A DNA stretch of 50,338 nucleotides from NCBI GenBank assembly GCA_014621425.1, contig JAANBB010000298.1, forward strand, positions 1 to 50,338. Reading direction: 5' to 3'. Under the pieces are notes generated by a model, which searched no databases, was not told the DNA's origin, and was given only the letters and a program-made list of their open reading frames with translations. The DNA is from Cylindrodendrum hubeiense. Its lineage: Eukaryota; Ascomycota; Sordariomycetes; Hypocreales; Nectriaceae. A program made the translations under genes and the position numbers. Of this stretch, positions 1-10,617 are shown piece by piece. The stretch's first letter is position 1, and the number at the start of each line of letters is the position of its first letter.

Positions 1-3000
1 ATGGCAGGAAAGCGGCATAAACGAAGTGACAGAGTAAGACACCAAGCCACTCTGCCATGTGCTTTGTGGCCTTGCACAATAGCATCAAAAGACGTGATAG
101 GATGAAAAGTGAGATTGGTGGACGGTCTGGCCTATTGTTGCAATTGTAGATGCATACAGGTGGTGGGTGCCCAGGCACGCAAATCGAAGCAAAAGGAAAT
201 ACGGGGGAAAACAACCCAAGGCCGAGCACAAAATCAGGATGACAGCTAGAATGGCTCTATGATCACAGGGGATCAGCAAGCCTCGGTGCCTGCTTCGAAT
301 CATTGCCAGCCGGAGAGCCAGTTGGCAAGGGCCGGACACGGCTCGCCAGAACCGAGCATGATATGAGTGGTTTGTTGATGCGGTATGCAGGTTGAATTGA
401 CCAGGCCCAACCAGGACATTCTGCAGGATGCACCGAGCATCCAACATAGTCACCAGCCCCAACACGGGCATCTCATCGTGTCAGTCAAGTCGAAAAGGCG
501 GTCGTGGAGCCCGAGAGCCCGAAAGCCCGGACACCAGCTACGTGGAGGGAGACATGTGCGCTATAACAAAGAAGCAAGGGAGTGCGCATAAACCTGCTGT
601 TGTTGATACCATGACAGCTAGCCAGGGGAGCGTACAGTAGCTACTTGGCATCCTGTGCTGTACAGCGGTAGGGCGGCTACGGGCAGTGAGGCGTTTTGTA
701 CTGGCAGTGGCACTTTGCTCGGGTCGGTTAGTCGATCGCCACCCCAGCAGTCGCCAATCGACGATTGCCCCTCGATGACCAACGTTTAGGTCCAGTTTAG
801 GTGCCGGGCGGAGCGCGTGACAACGGTGCCATGGTTTCGGAGGGGTGGAGCCTACATGCAGCACCATGTAGGAACGGGGACGAGAGCGGAGATCCACGTT
901 GTGATGCCACGGCCAGACGAGACTTGGCAGTCGGCTCTATGGGCCGATGAGGTGAGAAAGGCGGAGGCGGTCGGGACTTGGCTCTGTGAGCTGGCTTGCA
1001 AATGGGTCGACCGGGCAGGGCCGAGAAGTTTAAGCCGCCTCGATCGCAGACAGACCAAAGACGTAATTGCTTACACTGTCTGTCTGTTATGCAGATGCTA
1101 TGCAAGCACTCGCTTGTCTTTGTGAAGGGGGCCCCGGTTTGATGGCGGGAGAGTTCTGATTTGTCGATCATGGCGGGAAAGTTCTGGCTTGCCTTTGATG
1201 GCTTCAGAGGTGTTGGATCAGATAATGATGCAAGTGTGGCCCGGGCAGAAAACACAGCGACGGGAGAGCCGAAGCGGGCGTTTTCACGGCATATACGCGG
1301 AGTCAAGGCTGGGCTCTCGAGGGCCGGGATGATGAGAATTACGAGGTCGCGATCGGTGCAGCCAATGGGCGCAGACGAGGTGCAAGCATCGAGATACAGC
1401 AGGACTCGGCGTCTGCCCTAGCACAGCAGCAATGCAGCCACCACGCGCCGTGCGTTGCTCTGTCTGCTTCTGCTTGTTGCTGTGTATGCTTCTGCGGAAG
1501 CCTGTTTTCGGAGCCGGGATCTGCGGGTGGTCAGGGGATCCCGGGGGGCACGAGAGGAGTTGTCGGGGCCTTGTCCGTGTGCTCCGGGACTGGGTCGGGC
1601 AAAGCACCAGAAGAGAGACAGGCTGCGATCCGTAATCTGGGCCAACGGTTTTAAGGCGACTCAGAGGATGATGGTGGCGTGTCGTAAGGTCGCAAGCAGC
1701 AGCTGCCACAACAGGCAAATGCCGAGCGCCCAGTGACGAGCACCCGGTGATGAGATGACAAGATGACAAGATGGGCGCCTGTGGTGCGAGTAAGAAAAAG
1801 GATGGGTTGGCGTTGAATACGAGGGAATGCTGCCTCAAGGGTGGCAGCTAAGGTAGGGATTGACTTTCCTGGGATACGGGGCGTTGTAGTTGAGATGAAG
1901 GTGGTTGGATCATGGTGGTTGCGACGAAGGCCTGAGGAATCAGGATTCGCCTGTCCAGCCAGGGCACCACAGCACCACAGCACCTTGCAGCGGGAAGGTC
2001 GCCCATCTTTCACAAGGCGCACAAAAAAACACCTGGTCGCCTGGGCAGCCAACTGCATGATTACGGCCCCTCGGTTGCACAGCGCTGCGTCTTGGAGGAG
2101 CGGGGAAGGTGTTGTGTAGGATTCGAGCTGCAGATGCGATGGGATGGCTGGTGTTAGTGTGTGTGGGTAGGCAAACAACCAAGCAACCTAGTGCGTGTGG
2201 GTGAGATACAGTAGGTATGGGGGTTGTCCGTCCGTGGCAATGACATCAGGGCAGCTTTAGCAGCGGCCGCGGGGCAACTGCTCCAAGCGAACCATGCGGA
2301 ATAAACATTCACCATGACTTGTTCATGACCCGTGGTGACATGTACGGGGATCGAAGTGAACAGGTTCGTCTGCCCAGAGCGAGAATACGCCCGGGCCGTG
2401 AATGCGTTGGTCCGCCTTTTCCCTCTCCCTCTCTCCCTCTCTCCGCATCAGAATGTCCCACAGCGTGTCCCACACCAGGTGGAGGTTGAATGCGCTGTTG
2501 CTTTGTTGGATTCGATGCTGCTGTCAATGCCGTGGCCGCCGCCAGCCACCATTCTGCCAGGTCCCATCGATGCTCCTCCGGGCTCGGTGCAGGGCTTAGC
2601 CACAAGGGCCTTGAATCCGATCTCTTGCAGAGTCACAGTCACGGTCCGAGACTGCAGGGCAAGCAAATCCCGCGTCCGCACAAAAGAAAACATGCTGGAA
2701 AATCTGGTCGGGGACGGATGCATGTGGCCCTGTATGTCCGTCCGTATGTGCGGCGTGTAAGAGGGCGAGACAGGTCAGGTAGAGAGGTGAGATCCCGTTC
2801 TACCCGATCCGTTGCCTGGCGATCCCTGACGATGAATGTTCAGCTGAGCACGAACATTCAATTCTCTTTCCTTTGTCCCCTCTTCCGCTCCCTTTGCTTC
2901 GCATCTATTCCCATCCCATCAACTCCGATGAATGCACACTTAGAGTCCACCCCACCAACACGTGTGAGTGCGCCGTAGGGCATTCGCCTTGTTCCCCCAG

Positions 3001-4487
3001 CGCTAGCCTCCCCTGGGCCTAGTGCTGTGACTGCCGTGTCTTTGCCCCTGAAAGCCACTGGCCCCTCAGGCCCCTTACAGCGGCTTTTAGGCTTTGGTGC
3101 CGTTGACGTGCTTTTCTTTTAGGCCGCCTCAACGGAGCATGGACACAATTGAGGCCAGTACGTACTGAAAAAGTACTGAGAAGGCGGTCCCGTCTGCCCG
3201 TCTACTGGCTCTCAGCTATCAACGAGCAACCAGCAATTTAATGAACAAGCCCAGTTCGATTGAATACGAACTATTCGTAAACCGTGGCGGTAACCATACC
3301 TCCATGCTTAATGCCACCAGCCCTAGCATGATGTGTCTGTATCAGCTGGGGATTCTTAGCTTCAACCCCCTCCGCGTACTGACCAAAGAAAAACCCTTCC
3401 TCCCCCCTCCTCCACTACCTGATCGCCAACATAATCAGCCATGAGCATGCAGCCATCATTCTAGGCTCGGTCTATCCTCAAAGACCTCCCGGCATGCCCG
3501 AGCGTCGCATGTTGCTGGCTCGTATTGCCTCCCTGTCCATTATCCTGTCAAGAGCTTTTGACCTCGTCACACGGCGGTTGAATCGACTGATGGCCTGTAT
3601 ATGGTCACCGGTAGCTGAAAGGCAAGGCGCGCTGTACTTTTGCAGAGTAACATGTTTCCTATAATCCATGGAACCGACCTACATATTCATTCTTTGGATC
3701 AGGGGTTCAATCAGGGTAGTCGAGAATTATGTTGCAGTCGTATTGCATTGGATATTTGTTTCCTGCAGACGCAGACGCACCAAGGTCTCTTTGCAGATTC
3801 AATCTTAAAAGTCCAAGGTCGCAAGCCTCATATGGTATTGTAACTCTCAACAATCAGAAACTGCATTGATATTTGTTTCACGTCCCATCCCTACCTACGA
3901 TCAGGCCAATTGCTGTGTAGTTCCCTGATGCTTTCGGCTTGTCAGACTCTTCAGCCTTGACTGACAGCTATCTGGCATTCCCAAAAAGTATTATTCTAGG
4001 CTTCATTCCTTTGTATAAGTTTTTTTAAGCAATCACGTCTTTGAAGTATGACGGTGAGAGGGTATCGTCGAGTTAGCCTTAGATATTGGTTCACCAGAGC
4101 CTTTCTAGAAGAGACACTCCGACATGGTTAACCAGTAGGCTGTTAGAGAATATTCTTAAACTTTGTGGGATTAAGCCCTGAGGTAATTAGATTCTCAACA
4201 CATAATCCCGGTATTAAACCCCTTAAGAAGGCTTTCTAGAAGTATCGTCAAAAGAAGCGTTCAACAACCTTCGAGAATTCACAACAATAGACACCCATAA
4301 CTGAGATGATGGGTCCCTGAGGACTTGTTCATTATTCAAATATGTCTGCTTTTACTTATTTTCGCCAACCCAGCCTTGTAGCCAGTCATGTATTCGATTC
4401 CCTACATCCCGACGATATGGGGTTCCCTTGCTATCTCTATCCTTCATAACACAAAGTCCGGGAATCCAAACCAGATCTTACAGCACT
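1..4487. other. Gene-free region at the left edge
   Basis: No open frame here reads like a real protein. The longest frames are low-complexity, overlap one another on both strands and show no splice-compatible continuation. Positions 1-3100 are GC-rich with short simple repeats, for example an 8-bp GCACCACA repeat near 1965-1984 and a CCCTCT tract near 2418-2444. Positions 3230-4480 are more AT-rich and probably include sequence downstream of leu2. A gene without homology to anything I know, or a non-coding RNA, cannot be excluded. Confidence 0.5.
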
Positions 4488-5858
4488 CTAAGCCTTGAGG
4501 ATCTGAGCCAGCTCCTTGACAACGGCATCGCCGACCTCCTTGGTGGTGGCGTTGCCGCCCAGGTCTTTGCTGCGCAGGCCGCCGTCGAGGGCAGCTCGCA
4601 CGGCATCCTCGACAGCCTTAGCCTCGACGGGGAGGTTGAGGGAGTAGCGCAGGAGCATGGCGACGGACAGGATCGTACCGATGGGGTTAACGATGCCCTG
4701 GCCGGAGATGTCAGGGGCAGAGCCTGTGGTAACACTTTAATTAGCCAAGCTGAACTGAAGGATAGGGGGTTAAGAGCATAGAGGCGGAGACTTACCGTGG
4801 ATGGGCTCGTAGATACCGTTGCACTTGCTCTTGCCGTCGGGAATACCGCTCAAGCTGGCACTGGGGAGGAGGCCGATGCTACCAGGAATAACACTAGCCT
4901 CGTCACTGATAATGTCACCGAAGAGGTTGCTGGTGACGACAACGCCGTTGAGACCGGTGGGGTTCTTGACCATGATCATGGCCGCGCTGTCGATGAGCTG
5001 GTGCTCGACCTTGAGATCGGGGAACTCCTTCTCAAACGTCTCGGTCATGACCTTGCGCCACAGGCGGCTGGTGGCCAGGACGTTGGCCTTGTCGAGCGAC
5101 CAGACCCTCTTCTCGCCGCGCCGCGGGCGAGGAAACCGGCGAGACGGGCAACGCGCTCAATCTCGGGGNGGGAGTAAGGCTCCATGTCCCAGGCGGTACC
5201 GGAGCCGTCGTCCTCCTTACGCTCGCCAAAGTAAATACCGCCGGTCAACTCACGGACGATGACGAAGTCGGTGCCGCGGCAGACGGAGGCCTTGAGGGGA
5301 GAAGCGTCGACGAGGGACTCGGAGGCGAAGAAGCACGGGCGCAGGTTGCCGTACGTGCCCATCTCCTTGCGCAACCTCAGCAGGCCCTGCTCGGGGCGGA
5401 CGGCGCCGGTGCCCCATTTGGGACCGCCAATGGAGCCGAGGAGGACGGCATCAGCAGCCTGGGCGGCGGCGAGGGTCTCGTCGGTGAGGGGGGTGCCGTG
5501 GGCATCGATAGAGCACTAGAGGTAAGAAGAAAAGAGGTCAGTGAGGCGTTCAACGTACGTGAAGCAAGGGGTCGCTTGTCGTGGGGAGACAACGGGATAG
5601 ACTTACACCACCCATAAGGTGCTCCTGGAGAATGAACTTGCCAGCGCTGGGCTTGTTCTCCTCGATAGTTTTCAGGACCTATTCTGGTATCAGCCATCTT
5701 CAATCCCAAGCCAAACAGTCATCTCTGGCTTCATACCCGGATACCCTCGGCCACGACCTGTTCCGAAGTTAGCACAACGCTCTCCCTGCGAGACCAGGGG
5801 CACGAACCTCAGGACCGCAGTGGTCACCGCCCAGGACGACAATCTTGTGTTCAGCCAT
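4488..5858 (-). CDS. leu2: 3-isopropylmalate dehydrogenase (beta-IPM dehydrogenase), with one apparent frameshift
   Basis: This enzyme oxidatively decarboxylates 3-isopropylmalate with NAD+ in leucine biosynthesis (EC 1.1.1.85). The start ATG is at 5858-5856 and the protein begins [17 protein letters not shown]. Proposed exons are 5808-5858, 5737-5757 (seven codons), 5607-5678, 4796-5515 and 4488-4723. Family signatures include [39 protein letters not shown] with the catalytic-region lysine, [12 protein letters not shown] and, across the last intron, [14 protein letters not shown]. The protein ends KELAQILKA followed by TAG, and the expected length of about 366 residues fits the fungal family. 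The fourth exon is 720 bases but phase requires 721 or 718. The frame changes between GFLAR and GEKRVWSLD, at about 5112-5127. An ambiguous base at 5169 lies nearby, so an assembly error is more likely than a pseudogene. No Leu3-type site with correct spacing was seen upstream. Confidence 0.95.
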
Positions 5859-6732
5859 TGTTTCCGTCTGTTGGTAGCTCAAAGTTGCAGCAATTGCTAT
5901 TCTTGGGGCGGTCTGAACAGGATTGTTTGGTTGTGTTTAGTTTTGGGTTTCCTTTGGTTTGCTGCTCTCTGGTAAAATGCTGCCCCGCCTCAACCACCAA
6001 GTTCTACCCCACCTGCCGAGATCGGAGACCCGTGGAGCTCCCGGTCCCCGGCGCATCGCTCAGTGGTCGGCTCGGCCCTTTGCGGCATTGGTGGGCATTG
6101 CCCAAACGGGACGAGAACCTCGGCGGAAGGACGCAGGTGTAGGGTAGTCAGTCTGGCAGGCACTGTGCGCTTATCTGGGCGAAGATGGTTCCAGACGCAG
6201 ATTGGCATTATCTGGTAAATCACAGAGACAATGAAGGGCTAACGATGCCAAGAGGCCTAATACTACATCTTTGTAACACACCGGTATGCCATCCCAAAAT
6301 CTCCTGGGCAGGGGTCACCGCATCCAAACCCTCACTTTAGCCGCAGTCGGTGACAACTCCTTGCCTCTGATACGTCCGTCTGTCATGGACTGACCTCTCA
6401 CCTTCTGCCCCTCCTCAGGTGGAGCTTGGTCTGAGACGGCCAGACGACAAAACCCCCCTCCCTCAAAACCACATCACCCACCTCACCTTCGCCACGTCGG
6501 CTGCATTGATGCCCATATGCGTCACCGCTCTTGATTATTGGCTTACAGGGCTGCGTCATCCGCTCCTGGTGTATTAGGGTATCATCTGGGTGCGTCTATC
6601 CCCTAATATGTACGGCGGGAGCCCTCTCTTGTATTTTTCATCCTCATCGTCATGCACCAAAGACATATTCAAAGTATTCCGTTCCGGCATTTCTTCCTTT
6701 TTTGTTCTTTCATTTATTGACTTCGTTCACTC
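5859..6732. promoter_or_regulatory. Intergenic region: leu2 promoter and PHD gene 3' flank
   Basis: This 0.9 kb space separates two genes that both run on the minus strand, so it should hold the leu2 promoter and the 3' end of the PHD-finger gene. I see no TGACTCA-type amino-acid control element and no correctly spaced CCG-N4-CGG site. The role is inferred from position only. Confidence 0.4.
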
Positions 6733-9262
6733 TCATCGAAATGACCTAAATGCCTTGTTCGCAAGCGGGGACGGCGCAACCCCAGCACCTTTTACATTCC
6801 CTCGCCCAGTATCTCGCATCCGCCCTCCTCGCATGTTTGGCGTGTTTGCACAGAATGCGCAAATATAAACCCTTGGCAGTGTCCGTCGGGTGATGTTGAT
6901 GCATTTGCCATGGAGCCACATTTCGCAGGACTCGCTGGTGTGTGTGTTAGTTCAAACTCGGATTACTTCTTGGCTCGTCGTCACGGGGACATTCGAGACA
7001 TTCAAGAGGGGTGTTGCTGAACATACCATTGGACCATAAAGCCGTCTCCCTCCTCAGATGCCTTCCGGTTACAGACACATCGGATGTCTTGTCTGTCTGT
7101 CAACAGGCTTGACTCTGTGAGGGTTGACGGCGAAATGGTATCTCCGCGAAAGCTCCCGAGGTTGCTGGTCTGCAGGTACCGCTGTGACCTCCCGCTGCCA
7201 ATCTGATTCGATCGCTTCTGGCGGTCCTCGATCACTTTTCGCAGCTCACTGGTTGCATCTCCCACCTTGTCTTGGTGCTCATTCATGACCGTCTCCGCCT
7301 CACTCTCCGCTTCGTGCTGGGACCCGCCATCCTGGACAAAACTGCTCGCGCTCCTATCACTGACACTTCGTCTCGAAGAGTGGAAAATGGAGCCCACCGG
7401 CCTCAAGGGGTCAGGGAGGGCAAAGGATGCATTAAAAGAGTTGGTTCGGCTTGGAATAATGATGGGCTCGTCATCCGTCGATGAGTCGTCTCCCGATGAA
7501 AAGTCATCCCTCTGACTTCTCGGGTGGCTCCTTTCCCGAGAAGTTCGCCGGTGGCTAACAGTTCCATCCAGGTCGCGCTCGCCATGTAAGATGGTCGTCT
7601 CGGCGCGAGCTCGTCCACGGGAATCGATCGTGAATCTGACAGATGTGCGGGTTCGGGTTTGCGGCGCCGTCTCAGGTATCGACGCAAGTCCGAGAGTCGA
7701 GAGTCGGTGCTGGGTCTTGAGAGGGGATGCTCTGCCCGAAGGGCGGGCCATGGGCCTTGCACTCTCGACGCTGGATGTGCTGCTGGCCTGCGAAACCGGT
7801 CTGGCAGCGGGGGCCAACTTGGGGAGTACCGGTCGGTTTTGAGTTCTCCTTCCTCGGTTCTCGCTCAAGCTTCGGTTAAGGCCAGGCCGGTTGGATTTGA
7901 CAGGGGAACTGGCAAAGGCGCGATCTGGCAACCCCCCGTTCCTCAAGTCCTTAACACTAGCTGATCGGCGGAGTTCGTCTCCAATTGGTGTCCTGGACCC
8001 CGATTCCGCAATTGCCGCCTCGGCCGACCCAGACATTGTCACAGGGATGAAACTCGACTCCATGGCGGAAGTTTGAGGTCGACTAAAGAGCAGCCCAGGA
8101 TCCACAGCATCTCCCGGGGCCATTATTCCAAAAGGATCGTCCATGGAAGCAGCAAATGCAGCAGACATAGCAGCGCTTGCCGCTGTCGTGCTTGGATGCG
8201 AAACAGAGGGTTTGGGGGCGAGGATGCGTTCTTGTCGAAGCGGTAGCATGTTCCCCTGGTTCGTCGACGGCAATGGTGCGCTCGGGTCCTGGAACAACTG
8301 GATCTCGCTGTTCCAGTCAAAAGATCCCGTGTGGCGATGCGAGTGGGCTGGAGTCGTCTGGAAGACGTTTGACGGAGGTGCACTAAAGTCTAGGTCCATC
8401 CCCATGGTTGAAGGGTCCCAAAAGTTGGCAGGCGTACCGACAGGCGCCGACATAGGATATCCAAACATGTCACCGGAGGCAGCCATCAGGGCAGCAATAT
8501 CGTGCTGCTGTGAGGCCCCGGTAAAGTCAGGCTGGCCGAAGCTCTGATCATTTTGCATATTGATCTTTGGAGCAAGCTTACGCTCTCCCCTGCGGCCGGT
8601 TGGCGGAGGTGTCGCAGTTTGCGTGGGCTCCGAGTCGGTGACAGTACCCCTCCGTGCCTTCTTGGACGTTGACTGGGGCTGCTTGGACGGATCTGGGCTC
8701 GGTAGAGAGTCGGAGTCGGCAGTGTATTCTTTGGGGACGGTTACCGAATTCGGAGACGAGGCTAAGCGGCGAGCTGGATCGACCGGAGGCAAGGGCAGAT
8801 TGGGATTGGGCGAGAAGTGATTAACATGGGTTGCGATCTCGGCCGCGAGACCCTCTGCGGACAGCAGCCTCTTGTGACGGCTGGCGGGCGTGGCCGGGCC
8901 GAAGTCGACAAAGGGACCCTGGGAGCCGCGGAGGTTTCCCGGGGTCGAGTTGAAGACGGAGTAATCCTCGGCGAAGCGCGGTGTCCAGCCCCCGGCGTCG
9001 GTAAAGGAGCCTTGGTTGAGCTTTGGTGTTTCGAAAACAGGACTGGGGAAGACGGCGGAGGTCGGGGTTTGTTTAGGTGTTGGGGGACGAGGGTTCAGAT
9101 CGGCAAAGCTGCAGGACAGGGGACTCGGTCAGCCTTTGTAAAGGGGCGGTTCGGAGACGAAGGTATCAAGGTAGGTGGTGTAGACGGTGGGTGGTAGGTA
9201 ATAGATCGGTATGGAAAGTATAGAAAGTAATCTTGCCTGGTAGCCAGTTGATCCCCGCTCAT
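6733..9262 (-). CDS. C-terminal PHD-finger protein, probable chromatin or transcription regulator
   Basis: The predicted protein has 769 residues from exons 9237-9262, 7027-9108 and 6733-6934. A PHD finger lies at residues 685-731, with zinc ligands C686, C688, C703, C706, H711, C714, C728 and C731 (C4HC3). Cys703 is split by the second intron, which has consensus GTATGT and CAG ends. The PHD family commonly reads histone H3 tails, so a nuclear chromatin role is inferred. The rest is Ser/Pro-rich and probably disordered, apart from an ordered-looking N-terminal stretch GGWTPRFAEDYSVFN. The first exon (MSGDQLATS) is joined by an intron with a GC donor (GCAAGA) and a CTGCAG acceptor preceded by a CTGAC branch-like site. 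This start is less certain, because the large exon alone has no good upstream ATG. I cannot assign a named orthologue. Confidence 0.82.
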
Positions 9263-9655
9263 AGCAACTTTGATTGCGTATCATACAGGCCGGATCGGAT
9301 CCAGCGCTGGCGGTGCAAAAATTCGGTTCACAAGGTGGTGGTGGGAACCAATTCACAGGGCGCCTTGGCAGATCGAAAAGTACTTTAGCAGCAATGAAAG
9401 CACATGTAATGAATCGAAGAGGCGAGGGCAAGACAGTAACAGGTATAGGTATGCAGTCGAGGACGGGACGGGAGGATCAAGCGCAACGGTGGTCGGGACA
9501 GGACAGATGGAGGTCTAAGATTTTCGGTCGTCGTGGGTCATTATCGAGGGTCGTAAACGATCATGGCAGGACGGGAATCAACACATTAAAGTCTAGGACT
9601 GCGTGCCAGAGGACAACGGTCAGCGTTCTGTTGCGGCGGGACGGAGGAGCGATGT

Positions 9656-9790
9656 GAGGGAAGGGAGGGAGTCGAGACGGAGAACGGACCAAGGCGCCGG
9701 AGCAGAAAGAGGAGGGGCAGGGAAAGGGAGAGACGGATACGGACGGAGAGGGAGCGGGAAGGGGGGAGACGGGACAGGGAGAGGGAGACA
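9656..9790 (-). promoter_or_regulatory. CT-rich tract upstream of the PHD-finger gene
   Basis: The plus strand is almost pure purine here, so the sense strand of the downstream minus gene is a long CT-rich run. CT-rich tracts are typical of core promoters and 5' leaders in filamentous fungi. It lies about 0.4-0.5 kb upstream of the proposed PHD-gene ATG. Function is inferred from composition and position. Confidence 0.35.
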
Positions 9791-10330
9791 AACACAAAAG
9801 GCACCGTTGCCCGGAAAAAAAGTAGCTGGTTGTAGATTTGCAAGACGTGGAGTCTTGCTAAAGGGAGAGGCGGCCAGAGTAGGTAGACTTGTCTTTTGGA
9901 GCTGACGGGGCGGCAGCCAATAGAGGAGGGAGGGCGAGCGAGTGAGAGTGGCCCGGCGACAATGGGAGGTCCAGGGCTGCGAATGTCGAGGTGACGGAGG
10001 TGATGATAGCCAAGGTTAACAAGCCGGTACCTAGCAGGGTCACGCCGTCTCTTTTGCTGGTGCTCTCTCTTGGCTCTGTGGCTCTGGGGCGTTGCTACGA
10101 GGGAGCTGGTGTGTGTGTCGTGGGGCCCGGCGTCGTTAGTTTAGGCAGAAGAAGGGGCCGGTCCATTGACTCGGTAAATTTTATGGCCAAGCATGGGAGG
10201 ATTGAGGATGGATTGGACGGCGGGATGCAGTGGCCTAGTGGATTGTCGGCCGGCCTACCCTACATGTGCATGTGCGGAGAGGTACCTCGAATGGAGGAGC
10301 AGGTACTGGCCTGGTTCACGTTTGCTGATT

Positions 10331-10617
10331 GTTTGTCTGTCTCTCTGTCTGTCTGCATGTCTGTCTGTTGATACCTACCTAAGGTAGGTAGGCATGTTGG
10401 CAGGCCACTCGCGGCCGGTACGTCAATGGCGGGACGAGCGAGTCGCCGTACCACGCACATGCCCGTCTCGGATCCTGCTGGCTGCACGGGCAACGGGCAA
10501 CGAGCAACGGGCAACAGGCAGCATCCGCCTTTCGCTCAGCAGCCAGCCAGCCAGCCAGCCGGAAGACGCAGGCAACTGGGGTTGCGCACAGGGACAAACA
10601 GGGACAAACAGGGACAC
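10331..10617. repeat. Cluster of short tandem repeats and a 19-bp palindrome
   Basis: Within about 290 bp there are a TGTC/TCTG-type tract (10331-10370), a palindrome with 9-bp arms TACCTACCT / AGGTAGGTA around one A (10372-10390), imperfect GCAACGG repeats (about 10485-10522), an AGCC tetranucleotide run (about 10537-10560) and three copies of a 10-bp GGGACAAACA-like unit (about 10589-10617). The arrangement looks like slippage-prone intergenic DNA. A regulatory role for the palindrome is possible but unproven. Confidence 0.7.

Noticed and set aside
5045..5374. Reading leu2 as ending in the first frame within exon four
   Set aside because: The downstream half, including the EPIHG region and the normal C-terminus, is intact in the shifted frame, so a local indel explains the break better than a truncated gene.
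6041..6051. CCGGTCCCCGG resembling a Leu3 site upstream of leu2
   Set aside because: The half-sites CCG and CGG are spaced by 5 bases instead of the 4 expected for Leu3-type sites.
7002..8792. Treating the 596-codon frame as the full PHD protein from its first listed codon
   Set aside because: That first codon is TTG; the frame continues upstream to a CTGCAG acceptor, and the PHD finger is completed only in the next exon.
10331..10617. Closely spaced repeats considered as a CRISPR-like array
   Set aside because: The units are unrelated short simple repeats without spacers; this is a eukaryotic nuclear genome.
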